Shown: positions 1 to 6,882 of the stretch, piece after piece
Layout of the letters: every line of letters starts with the position of its first letter
How positions within the stretch are numbered: position 1 is the stretch's first letter
Assembly (NCBI GenBank): GCA_025936205.1
Contig: JAICTU010000234.1
Span: forward strand, 1-13,771
Direction: 5' to 3'
From: Polyangiaceae bacterium
Lineage (GTDB): Bacteria > Myxococcota > Polyangia > Polyangiales > Polyangiaceae
Length of the DNA: 13,771 nucleotides
Program-made: the position numbers and the translations under genes
The notes under the pieces: model-generated
What the model was told of the DNA's origin: nothing
Database searches by the model: none
What the model saw: the letters and a program-made list of their open reading frames with translations, nothing else

Positions 1-2
1 CC

Positions 3-89
3 GAGGCGCTCCCCGCCGCGTTGCTCACCTTCGACGCCCGGCTGGCGAATGCCCCCGGCCATCGCGCAAACGTCGAACTCCTCGAATAG
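3..89 (+). CDS. VapC-like PIN-domain toxin, C-terminal end only
   Basis: The frame opening at base 3 gives 28 residues and then TAG. The start of the gene lies before the window. The peptide contains LLTFDARLANAPGH followed by a short beta-strand-like tail (RANVELLE). This is the usual C-terminus of VapC toxins of type II toxin-antitoxin systems: a hydrophobic strand, a T-x-D carrying one of the conserved acidic residues of the PIN nuclease site, then R-L-A-x-A-P-G. Family members are RNases that cleave tRNA or rRNA and are neutralised by a VapB antitoxin encoded just upstream, which would lie outside this window. The gene is convergent with the metallopeptidase-like gene, with 41 nt between the stop codons. 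The call rests on one short motif stretch. An isolated PIN gene without an antitoxin is also possible. Confidence 0.65.
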   Translation, partial: EALPAALLTFDARLANAPGHRANVELLE

Positions 90-130
90 CCAGGCCGTCG
101 TCGCGAGTCGCGCAGAGCGCGTGGGGCCAT

Positions 131-1090
131 TCAGTCCTTGTCCCAGCCCCGCAACAGCTGCTCCAGGATGCGCTGCTTCTCCCGGCAGCGCTCCTGGCCC
201 CAGCACAGCGAAAGCGTGCGCACCAGCTGCCCATCGCGCCAGGCCTCGAGCTTCCAGGGGCGGCCGCGCAGCACGCCGTGCAGATAGCTGGACACGCTCT
301 CGGCGAAGTCTTCCAGCGAATTGTCCGTCGCGCTGGGATCAGAGAAGGCATCCGTGCTGGTCACGTCGAAGTACGCCTCCAGCTGATCGTCGGGCAGCGG
401 CTCACCGCCTCGATCTCGAGCATAGTGCAGCGTATGCACGCCGGCGAGCAGATCGGTACGCGGCCAGCTCACATGCTTGAACTCTTTGATCAGCGGATCG
501 CCCTTGAACACGGCATCGAGCACATGCGCGAGCTCGTGCACCAGGAGGAACTCCAGCAGCACCGTGCGCTGATCGTCGCCCGGCGCCGTCATCGTGCCGC
601 GGATCTCCCGCGCCGGATTGGGCTCGAAGACGCTCTCTTCCTTGAAGCTGAGCCACTCGTTGGGCGTGCTCTGCAGATTGTCCACGTTCAGCAGGATGAT
701 CCCGTGCTGCTTGTCACCGTCCAGCAGCCTCAGCGTACCGGTCATGGGCGCGCCGTGCATCCACACCACCGCGCAGACGTGGCGCTGGAACAGCTTCGCG
801 AACGGCCGCGGCAGGTTGCGCACGACCTCCACCATCTCCTGGACCAGCTGCGCCGGGACGGGTCGCAGGGAAGAGTCGTCGGCTATCGGCAAGCTGCCGA
901 CGCGATCCTCTCCGGCGCGCGCGCACTCGCGTTGCCACAGCGGACTCGCCGCAACCAGCCGGCGTGTCAGCTCATTGTCGTGAGCATACGAAAACTGAGG
1001 CGCGCGCTCTTCGCAGCCGCCCGCTGCGGCCGCCCATCCGAGCGCCAGGCTCGAGCCCAGGGAGACCACGAGACCCCAGGCGCGCCGCAT
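131..1090 (-). CDS. Putative lipoprotein with HExxH (gluzincin-like) metallopeptidase motif
   Basis: The protein has 319 residues from the ATG whose complement is at 1088-1090. An in-frame ATG at 1102 would add four residues but has no visible ribosome site, whereas GGTG lies just before 1090. The N-terminus is a signal peptide (positive MRRAW, then a hydrophobic stretch) ending in AAAGGC, so Cys26 is a probable lipidation site. The body carries a zinc-protease helix HELAH at residues 185-189 inside LLEFLLVHELAHVLD. About 75 residues later DFAES supplies a candidate third ligand, Glu264. HExxH with a downstream Glu in a second helix is the gluzincin arrangement. Two Cys near the C-terminus (CWGQERC) could form a disulfide, fitting an exported protein. 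I do not recognise a named family. The substrate is unknown, and a non-peptidase role is possible. It is transcribed divergently from the beta-propeller lipoprotein gene. Confidence 0.75.
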   Translation of the reverse strand: MRRAWGLVVSLGSSLALGWAAAAGGCEERAPQFSYAHDNELTRRLVAASPLWQRECARAGEDRVGSLPIADDSSLRPVPAQLVQEMVEVVRNLPRPFAKLFQRHVCAVVWMHGAPMTGTLRLLDGDKQHGIILLNVDNLQSTPNEWLSFKEESVFEPNPAREIRGTMTAPGDDQRTVLLEFLLVHELAHVLDAVFKGDPLIKEFKHVSWPRTDLLAGVHTLHYARDRGGEPLPDDQLEAYFDVTSTDAFSDPSATDNSLEDFAESVSSYLHGVLRGRPWKLEAWRDGQLVRTLSLCWGQERCREKQRILEQLLRGWDKD

Positions 1091-1267
1091 GGTCACCAGC
1101 ATGACACGAGGACCGACGCGTCGAGCAGCGCTAAAGAGATGAAGGGAGAGCGGGCGCGCAGCGGACCCCGCGCGTCCTCGAGCCCACTGCCCGTTGCCCC
1201 ACCCCGGGAGGGGTGCGATAAGCGCGCTCGCGCGGCTGGAGATAGCGCCGCGCAGACAGGAAGCAGC
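1091..1267. promoter_or_regulatory. Divergent intergenic region between two lipoprotein genes
   Basis: These 177 bp must hold the promoters for both flanking genes. I cannot assign -10/-35 boxes with confidence; GATAAG near 1217 is only a weak candidate. Visible symmetry: a perfect 10-bp palindrome CGACGCGTCG at 1114-1123; an inverted repeat CACCCC-GGGA-GGGGTG at 1200-1215; and a 7-bp stem GCGCGGC/GCCGCGC at 1230-1236 and 1247-1253, which would sit in the leader of the plus-strand gene. AGGAAG at 1258-1263 is the likely ribosome site for the plus-strand gene. Confidence 0.5.
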
Positions 1268-2404
1268 ATGACCGCCTCTCTCGAGATCGCTTGTTCTGCG
1301 GGGGCACCCCGCACCCCGAGCCGCGTGCGCACGGCGCCGCGTGTCCTTTCGTTGCTCGGTGCGCTCGCGCTCTCGGCGTGCGCATCCACTGCCTCCGAGC
1401 CCAAGGCCCCCGCTGCCGACGTGGCGAGCCCCGCGCCCGGAGCGGCCCCCAGCGGCAGCGTGCGCGTGCTTTCTGCGGACTCGCAGGTCCTGCAGCGCCC
1501 GACCACCGCTACCTTTCGCGGCCGCGATCTCTGGGTTGCGATCGGCCAATTGAGCGTGCTGTTCGGCAGTGACGGCAGCCAGCCCGCGCTGCCCTTCCAG
1601 GCGCTGTCCCTGCCGCTCGAGGGCGGCAAACTGGGTGCGCAGAAGGTCGCGCTGCCGGGCCCCGACTACTATCCGGAAGGCACCGCCTCCGGGGAAGACG
1701 GCACGCTCTTCATCGGCAGCATCATGCAGGGCGCGATCGTGAAGGTGCCCGCTGGCTCCACGGAGGCGCAGCCGTTCGTCGCCAAGCCCACGGTACACCG
1801 CGGGGTGATCGGCCTGACGGTGGACGCGCAGCGCCAGCTGCTCTGGTTCTGCGACTCGAACCCCAAGCTCGACGACGCCCACAAGGCGGGCGACCTGGTC
1901 GGTGTGCAACTGTCCGACGCGCACGAGGTCGTGCGCCACTCACTCTCCCGAGCGGAGGACAAGGCTCCCTTCTGCAACGACGTGATCGTGAGCCCGGATG
2001 GCGACCTCTGGTTCACCGACTCGGCCGTGGGGCGAGTGTTCCACGTCGCCGCCGACCGCGCCTTGCAAGCAGACTCTGCCGAAGTCTGGGCCGCCGGCGA
2101 CGAAGTGCAGCCACCGGCCAGCGGCGGCTCCGGCGCGAACGGCCTCGAGTGGCTCGAGGGCAGCCTGATCGTCGCGAACGTGGGGCGCGGCACGCTGGTC
2201 CAGCTCGACCCCAGGAGCAGCGAGCCCGCGCGCGGCGCGCGAGTGATCGCGCTGATCGACGAGCAGACGCACGGCCCCGCCAGCCTGTGCAGCCCGGACG
2301 GCGTGGAGCGCGTGCCCGGCTCCAGCGACAAGCTGGTCGTGGTCGAGAACGGTGGCTGCCCGGCAAAGCAGCCGCGCATCGTGGAAGTCACCGTTCACCT
2401 GTGA
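1268..2404 (+). CDS. SMP-30/gluconolactonase-type beta-propeller lipoprotein
   Basis: The protein has 378 residues. The ATG at 1268 follows AGGAAG by four bases. A GTG at 1325 (residue 20) would give a shorter, more classical signal peptide but has a poorer ribosome site. The hydrophobic segment ends in LSAC, making Cys38 a likely lipid anchor, followed by an Ala/Pro linker to about residue 62. The rest shows propeller blades typical of the SMP-30/strictosidine-synthase superfamily: PEGTASGEDGTLFIG (136-150), CNDVIVSPDGDLWFTDS (236-252) and GANGLEWLEGSLIVAN (289-304). Glu137 and Asn237 match the usual metal-ligand positions. The position that often carries the third ligand Asp appears to be Asn291. 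Relatives hydrolyse lactones or bind metals, but many are uncharacterised. The product probably sits on the periplasmic face of a membrane. It is divergent from the metallopeptidase-like gene and 41 nt ahead of the next gene. Confidence 0.8.
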   Translation: MTASLEIACSAGAPRTPSRVRTAPRVLSLLGALALSACASTASEPKAPAADVASPAPGAAPSGSVRVLSADSQVLQRPTTATFRGRDLWVAIGQLSVLFGSDGSQPALPFQALSLPLEGGKLGAQKVALPGPDYYPEGTASGEDGTLFIGSIMQGAIVKVPAGSTEAQPFVAKPTVHRGVIGLTVDAQRQLLWFCDSNPKLDDAHKAGDLVGVQLSDAHEVVRHSLSRAEDKAPFCNDVIVSPDGDLWFTDSAVGRVFHVAADRALQADSAEVWAAGDEVQPPASGGSGANGLEWLEGSLIVANVGRGTLVQLDPRSSEPARGARVIALIDEQTHGPASLCSPDGVERVPGSSDKLVVVENGGCPAKQPRIVEVTVHL

Positions 2405-2409
2405 GCGAG

Positions 2410-2426
2410 GAGGCGCGGGGCGCCTC
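2410..2426. repeat. 7-bp hairpin just after the beta-propeller gene stop
   Basis: GAGGCGC and GCGCCTC are perfect inverted copies separated by GGG, starting 6 nt after the stop codon. RNA of either strand could fold into it. No U-run follows, so it is not a canonical factor-independent terminator. It could be a processing or partial-termination element between this gene and the next. Confidence 0.45.
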
Positions 2427-2435
2427 GGCATGACA

Positions 2436-2459
2436 AGCTGTCCCCATGACGGGACAGCT
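2436..2459 (+). promoter_or_regulatory. Perfect 9-bp inverted repeat with a start codon in its loop
   Basis: AGCTGTCCC at 2436-2444 and GGGACAGCT at 2451-2459 are exact reverse complements. The six-base loop CATGAC contains the ATG (2446-2448) of the downstream gene. No Shine-Dalgarno-like purine run lies in the bases before this ATG; that space is the left arm of the stem. As RNA the structure would hold the ribosome landing zone in a helix while exposing the start codon. As DNA it is a 24-bp dyad that could be an operator. Which of the two applies cannot be decided from sequence. Confidence 0.5.
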
Positions 2460-2733
2460 GATCGGCAGCGGCGACGGCGGCGGGCTGGCACATTGTGCCT
2501 GCGGCGCGCTCGCCGCGGGGCCCTGCGCGCGCTGCCGGGTGCCGCTCTGCGGCGACTGCTGTGTGATCACCGAGCACGGCACGCAGCCCTGGGCCATCTG
2601 TCGCGCTTGTGAACGCCGGGGAGGGCGCTCGCTGCGCAGCGCCTGGTTCGGCCTGCTGGTGTGGCTCTGCGCTGGACTGCTGGCGCTGGCCGCGCTGGTG
2701 GGTGTGCTGGCTTGGTGGGCCGCGCGGCGCTGA
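2446..2733 (+). CDS. Small membrane protein with Cys-rich zinc-binding-like head
   Basis: The protein has 95 residues. The ATG at 2446 is the only ATG after an in-frame TGA at 2431, so the start is well bounded, although no ribosome site is visible. Residues 17-55 hold paired cysteines: C17-x-C19, C27-x2-C30, C35-x2-C38 (plus C39) and C52-x2-C55. The spacing could bind two zinc ions in a cross-brace manner, as in B-box, FYVE or ZZ fingers. Residues about 66-91 form one hydrophobic membrane helix (WFGLLVWLCAGLLALAALV), preceded by basic residues and ending in AARR. The likely topology is a cytoplasmic head with a single tail anchor. I do not recognise a named family. Such heads often bind proteins, but no function can be assigned. 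It lies between the beta-propeller lipoprotein gene and tam on the same strand with gaps of about 40 nt, so co-transcription is plausible. Confidence 0.7.
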   Translation: MTGQLIGSGDGGGLAHCACGALAAGPCARCRVPLCGDCCVITEHGTQPWAICRACERRGGRSLRSAWFGLLVWLCAGLLALAALVGVLAWWAARR

Positions 2734-2776
2734 TTCGGGCGCCCCAGCTTTCCCGCGCCGTGGCATCATTGCACGC

Positions 2777-3538
2777 ATGCCGAGCTGGGATGACGCGCAG
2801 TATCTGAAGTTTGCCGACGAGCGGACGCGCCCCGCGCGCGAGCTGCTCGGGCGAGTGCCTCCGATCAGCGTGCAGCGAGTGGTGGATCTGGGGTGTGGCC
2901 CCGGCAACTCGACGGCTCTGCTGCGCGAGCGCTGGCCGGAGGCTCGCATCACGGGTGTGGATAGTTCCTCCGAGATGCTGGAGCGGGCGCGCAAGGACTA
3001 CCCCGAGATCGAATGGCAGCAGGCGGATGCAGGTGGCTTCCAGAGCAGCGAGCCGCTGGATGTGCTGTTTGCCAACGCGCTGCTGCAGTGGCTGCCCGAC
3101 CACGCGCGGCTGGTGCCACGGCTGTTCGAGCAGCTGCGCGAGGGGGGGGTGCTGGCGCTGCAGATGCCGCACAATTTCGATCAGCCGAGTCACCGCTGGA
3201 TGCGGGAGCTGCAGGGGCCGTGGTCGAGGCGCACGGCGGGGCTGCGCTCGGCGAGCCCTGTCGGCAGCCCGGCATTTTACTACGATCTGCTCGCGCCACG
3301 CGCCTCGCGGGTCGACATCTGGCAGACGACCTATGAGCATGTGATGCCCGATGTCACCGGTATCGTCGAGTGGGTGAAGGGCACGGGGCTGCGTCCGTAT
3401 CTCGATGCGCTGCTGCCCGCGGAGCGGCCGGTGTTTCTCGAGGCGTATACGCGCGCGCTCGATGGGGCGTACCCGGAGCGCGCGGACGGCAAGCGGCTGT
3501 TCTCGTTTCCGCGTCTGTTCATCGTCGCGGTGCGCTGA
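2777..3538 (+). CDS. tam: Trans-aconitate 2-methyltransferase
   Basis: The protein has 253 residues, close to the 252 of E. coli Tam as I recall it, and aligns with it along the whole length from memory. It is an S-adenosylmethionine-dependent methyltransferase (EC 2.1.1.144) that esterifies trans-aconitate, which forms spontaneously from the citric-acid-cycle intermediate cis-aconitate and inhibits aconitase. Landmarks: WDDAQYLKFADERTRPA at the N-terminus; SAM motif I VVDLGCGPGNS (35-45); the acidic motif II VDSS (61-64); LFANALLQWLPDH (97-109), diagnostic of the family; QMPHNFDQPSH (129-139); VDIWQTTYEHVMP; and the C-terminal FPRLFIVAVR. Earlier in-frame codons overlap the preceding gene and do not match the family, so the ATG at 2777 is chosen; no strong ribosome site precedes it. 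An eight-G run codes for Gly-Gly near residue 123. It ends 5 nt from the convergent kinase gene. Confidence 0.95.
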   Translation: MPSWDDAQYLKFADERTRPARELLGRVPPISVQRVVDLGCGPGNSTALLRERWPEARITGVDSSSEMLERARKDYPEIEWQQADAGGFQSSEPLDVLFANALLQWLPDHARLVPRLFEQLREGGVLALQMPHNFDQPSHRWMRELQGPWSRRTAGLRSASPVGSPAFYYDLLAPRASRVDIWQTTYEHVMPDVTGIVEWVKGTGLRPYLDALLPAERPVFLEAYTRALDGAYPERADGKRLFSFPRLFIVAVR

Positions 3539-3548
3539 AAAATTCAGC
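3534..3548. repeat. Palindrome spanning the two convergent stop codons
   Basis: GCTGAA-AAA-TTCAGC is a perfect 6-bp inverted repeat. It contains the TGA of tam on the plus strand (3536-3538) and the TGA of the kinase on the minus strand (3544-3546). It is probably a by-product of both genes ending in a Cys/Arg-type codon plus TGA around an A-run. There is no room for a terminator hairpin between the genes, so their transcripts probably overlap. Confidence 0.5.
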
Positions 3549-6500
3549 CGTGGCGCGCGCCGTTCGATGCCGCGGGAAAGTAGATGCTGAATTCCGCGCC
3601 GCTGCCAGGGCGGCTGTGGACGGTGATGCCGCCTTCGTGGTTGCGGACGATGCCGTGCACCACGGAGAGCCCGAGGCCAGTGCCCTCGCCGGGCGCCTTG
3701 ATGGTGAAGAACGGTTCGAAGATGCGCTCCAGCGTCTCCTCGTCCATGCCCATTCCGGTGTCGGTCACGACCAGCTTCGCGTGCATGCCGGGGTGTAACA
3801 CCGCAGCGCGCACCGGTAGGTCTCGCTCCAGTTGCACGCGCTCCACACGCACGCCGAGCGTGCCGCCACGCTCGCTCATGGCCTGCACGGCGTTGGTGCC
3901 GAGATTCATCACGATTTGATGGATCTGGGTGGGGTCGGCGAGAATCTCGGGGACATCGGGGGCGAATTGAGTCTCCACGTGCACGCTCTTCGGCACCGTC
4001 ATGCGCAGCAGGCGCAGCGCCTCCGCCACCAGCGGCACCAGCTGCGCCGGCCGCCGCCGGGCGTCGTCGCGCCGGCTGAAGCTGAGCAGCCGCCGCGCCA
4101 GATCGACGCCGCGCAGCCCCGCCTGTGCAATCTCGCCCACCGCCTCGCGCGCCGCGGGCATCTGCTCGAGCATCTCGCTGGCAACGTCGGCGTTGGCGAG
4201 GATGGCCGTCAGCACGTTGTTGAAGTCGTGCGCGACGCCGCCCACCAACAGCCCCAGGCTCTCCAGCCGCTGGGTGTGGAATACCTGGGCTTCGAGGCTC
4301 TTCTTCTCCGTGATGTCGCTGTTGATGTTCAGGACCGAGCGCGGGCGCTGTTGTTCGTCGCGCAGCAGCGTCCAGCTGCAGTCCACCACGCGCCGCTGGC
4401 GCGCTTTGTCGTAGTGCACGAGCTCGCCCGACCATTGCCCGCTGTCGAGCAATCGCTGTTGCGCTCGCGCCAGGGCGTCTCTCTCTTTATAGATCAGGTC
4501 GACGACGTTGCGTCCGATCGCCTCGCTTCTGGACCAGCCGTAGACGCGTTCCGCGCCGCGGTTCCAGTACTCCACCACCCCCTCGACGCTGCGCACGAGG
4601 ATGGCGTCCGTGGCCTCGTCGAGCAGGGCGGCTTGAGCCTCGACGCGCTGCTCGGCGAGGCGCCGATCCGTGATATCGTGGACCGTTCCGATCAGATTCG
4701 TGCACACACCCGAGCTGTCGAAGATGGGCGTGATCGTGACCTCGCCATACTTCTTGCCGGCGGGGTAAACGGTGACCTCGTCCCAGCGCATCGTGCGCCG
4801 TTCGCGAATGGCGCGCCGGTAGTGGAGGAGCACCGTCGAGCGGGAGGGCTCGGGGATGACCTCGTTCACGCTGCGCCCGATGACCTCGCCTTCGCTCAGC
4901 CCAGTGGCACGGGTGAAAGCGGGATTGACCGAGAGGAAGCGAAAGTCGCCGTTCGCCGTCACCTCGAGATAGAAGAGCACGTCCGTGACCGCCGTGTACA
5001 TCAGCGTGCGCAGGCGTTCGCTGGCGCGCACAGCCTCTTCCAGCTGTCTGCGTGCGGTGACGTCCTCTACCATCACGATCACGGCCAGCGCCACGTGCCG
5101 GGAAGGTTGGACCAGCGAAGCCGTCAGACGGCCCCAGACGATCTCACCATTCTTGCGGCGGTAGCGCTGCTCGCCACGATAGGTGTCGATTTGGCCCCGG
5201 AGTAAGTCTCGGGGAAATGCGAGCTCGAGCCCTCGATCATCGGGGGGGGCGAGCTGGGCGAACGAGAGGGCGCGCAGCTCCAGCTCGGTATAATCCAGCA
5301 ATTGTTGCAGCGCGGGGTTGCTGCGCGCCACCCTGCCATGCTCGTCGAGCAGAGCCATGCCGATCGCTGCACTCTCGAACACCACACGAAATTCGGCTTC
5401 GCTGCGGCGTAGCGCCTCTTCGGTCTGCTTGAGCTCGCTGATGTCGGTGAGCATCGCCAGCGCGCCGACGCTCTGGCCTTGCTCGTCGCGAATCGGGCTG
5501 CCGCTGACCAAGGCCCAGAACACGGTTCCGTCTTTGCGTTGAAAACGCACCTCGTGTTGCTGGCTGAAGGTGCGAAGTCGTTCGATGAAGGTGCCTTCAG
5601 CCTTGCGACGGCTGGACTCCTCCATGAAGTCGACGATGCTGCGCCCGCGCAGCTCGCTGACTTCGTAGCCGAGCAGCTGGGCGGTGCGGTCGTTCGTGAA
5701 CAGCGTGCGCGCGCCGGCGTCGAGAACCCAGATCCCCTCGTAGGCAGTCTCCACGATCTGCCGGTAGCGAGCGTCCGTTTCTCGCACCGCGCGATCGGCT
5801 CGATCGCGCTGAATGGCGACTGCGGCGAGGTGCGTGGCGCCCATGACCCATTCGCGCTCCTGCGGCGATGGGCCGCGTGCCTCGCGGTAGTACATGGCGA
5901 AGGTGCCGAGCACGTTACCCCCCGGCTTCGGCTGGATCGGGCTGGACCAGCAGGCACGCAGACCGAATGGCAATGCCAGGTGTCGGTAGCTCGTCCAGTT
6001 CGGATGCGTGCCGATGTCGTCCACGAAGACCGGTTCTCGCAGGTACGCCGCCGCTCCGCACGAGCCCGCGTGGGCGCCGATCTCGGCGCCGTCCACGCCT
6101 TCAATCAAGGGTCGGGGCAGGTGCGGCGCTGCCCCGTGGCACAGTCGGCGCCCCGCGGGATCGAGCAGCAAGATGGAGCACAGCATGTCAGCGGCTTGTC
6201 TCTCGATCAGCAGCACGATTTCCTGGAGCACATCCGGCAGGGGATGGCCCGCCGAGATGTGTTCCAGGATGGCCTTCTGCCCCGCATCGAAGCTGGTCCA
6301 ACGAGCGCGAGCCTGATGACGACGGCGCTGCCGAACCACGCTCTCCAGCGCGGGCCCGAGGTGCGCCAGACCTTTCTGGCGCAGGCAAACGCTGGCGCCC
6401 AGCCGCTGCGCGGCCTGTGCGACCTCCTCGAACGAGTCGGCCACGAGCAAGAGCGGCGGGGTCGGCGTGCGAGGGTCGGCGACTTCCAGCCATTCGCCCA

Positions 6501-6708
6501 AGGCATGCAGCGCTGTCGGGGGGCGATTGCCATCAAACGCGCACCACACGACGTCCCAGTCGCCCGAGTCGAGCAGGGCCCGGCAGCTGCGCTCGTCGCC
6601 CGCGTGTTTCCAGGTTGCACGGAAGCCGAGCTCGCCCAAGGCTTCAGCAACCCCGGCCAGCTCGCGATCCGAGTCGGCGAGCATCAGCATGCGGAGCGGA
6701 TTCACCAT
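3544..6708 (-). CDS. Multi-domain PAS/GAF sensor histidine kinase
   Basis: The protein has 1054 residues and no membrane segment, so it is a cytoplasmic kinase. Domain order: receiver-like (about 7-125), GAF (140-300), four PAS/PAC units (about 310-430, 435-555, 562-685, 690-805), HisKA dimerisation/phosphoacceptor (812-880) and HATPase (925-1048). The phosphorylated residue should be His827 in GGVAHDFNNVLTAI. ATP-site motifs: N-box with Asn939 (MNLGTNAVQAM), G1 DTGMGMD (983-989), F-box FEPFFTIK and G2 GEGTGLGLSVVHG (1007-1019). The GAF domain carries GSCGAAAYLREPVFVDDI and the FGLRACWSSPI signature of the signalling GAF group. In the N-terminal receiver the usual phospho-Asp position appears to be Ala57, with Asp59 two residues on, so it is probably a pseudo-receiver. 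No response regulator is adjacent, so it is an orphan. The start ATG at 6708 follows a G-rich ribosome-like stretch. Ligands of the sensor domains are unknown. Confidence 0.93.
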   Translation of the reverse strand: MVNPLRMLMLADSDRELAGVAEALGELGFRATWKHAGDERSCRALLDSGDWDVVWCAFDGNRPPTALHALGEWLEVADPRTPTPPLLLVADSFEEVAQAAQRLGASVCLRQKGLAHLGPALESVVRQRRRHQARARWTSFDAGQKAILEHISAGHPLPDVLQEIVLLIERQAADMLCSILLLDPAGRRLCHGAAPHLPRPLIEGVDGAEIGAHAGSCGAAAYLREPVFVDDIGTHPNWTSYRHLALPFGLRACWSSPIQPKPGGNVLGTFAMYYREARGPSPQEREWVMGATHLAAVAIQRDRADRAVRETDARYRQIVETAYEGIWVLDAGARTLFTNDRTAQLLGYEVSELRGRSIVDFMEESSRRKAEGTFIERLRTFSQQHEVRFQRKDGTVFWALVSGSPIRDEQGQSVGALAMLTDISELKQTEEALRRSEAEFRVVFESAAIGMALLDEHGRVARSNPALQQLLDYTELELRALSFAQLAPPDDRGLELAFPRDLLRGQIDTYRGEQRYRRKNGEIVWGRLTASLVQPSRHVALAVIVMVEDVTARRQLEEAVRASERLRTLMYTAVTDVLFYLEVTANGDFRFLSVNPAFTRATGLSEGEVIGRSVNEVIPEPSRSTVLLHYRRAIRERRTMRWDEVTVYPAGKKYGEVTITPIFDSSGVCTNLIGTVHDITDRRLAEQRVEAQAALLDEATDAILVRSVEGVVEYWNRGAERVYGWSRSEAIGRNVVDLIYKERDALARAQQRLLDSGQWSGELVHYDKARQRRVVDCSWTLLRDEQQRPRSVLNINSDITEKKSLEAQVFHTQRLESLGLLVGGVAHDFNNVLTAILANADVASEMLEQMPAAREAVGEIAQAGLRGVDLARRLLSFSRRDDARRRPAQLVPLVAEALRLLRMTVPKSVHVETQFAPDVPEILADPTQIHQIVMNLGTNAVQAMSERGGTLGVRVERVQLERDLPVRAAVLHPGMHAKLVVTDTGMGMDEETLERIFEPFFTIKAPGEGTGLGLSVVHGIVRNHEGGITVHSRPGSGAEFSIYFPAASNGARHG

Positions 6709-6840
6709 GGTCCCCCCGCCCAGGATACACGATGCCGGTGTCGATGTGTCCAGTGGCTGGGGCGGTGCGGCGATGGATGGGCCTCAAACCGGCCGATGCC
6801 ATTGTGCAAGTTGCCGCTGCGCGCCCCGAGGAGTCGCGCG

Positions 6841-6865
6841 GGGCCGGGCGCTGGAGGCCCGGCCC
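6841..6865 (-). terminator. Strong GC hairpin, possible terminator of the reductase relic
   Basis: GGGCCGGGC (6841-6849) and GCCCGGCCC (6857-6865) pair perfectly over 9 bp with a 7-base loop. On the minus strand it begins 17 nt after the stop of the reductase relic, where a terminator would be expected. No U-run follows on that strand. On the plus strand TTTT occurs only 9 nt downstream. The terminator role is therefore inferred from strength and place, not from a canonical tail. Confidence 0.4.
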
Positions 6866-6882
6866 ACTCCTGCTTTTCGTGC

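Noticed and set aside
278..1267. Long plus-strand open frame running into the beta-propeller gene
   Set aside because: It is antisense to the HExxH lipoprotein gene; its translation has no family features, and the real start with ribosome site and lipoprotein signal is at 1268.
1103..1939. Minus-strand open frame extending upstream of the HExxH lipoprotein gene
   Set aside because: Low-complexity Arg/Ala/Gly translation antisense to the beta-propeller gene; the signal peptide sets the start at 1090.
2567..4435. 622-codon minus-strand frame across tam and the kinase 3' part
   Set aside because: Arg/Ala-rich shadow: antisense to tam and out of frame with the kinase, whose motifs are complete in the other frame.
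3832..5205. 457-codon plus-strand frame inside the kinase gene
   Set aside because: Antisense mirror of the kinase caused by GC-rich third positions; His/Leu/Arg-rich with no domain.
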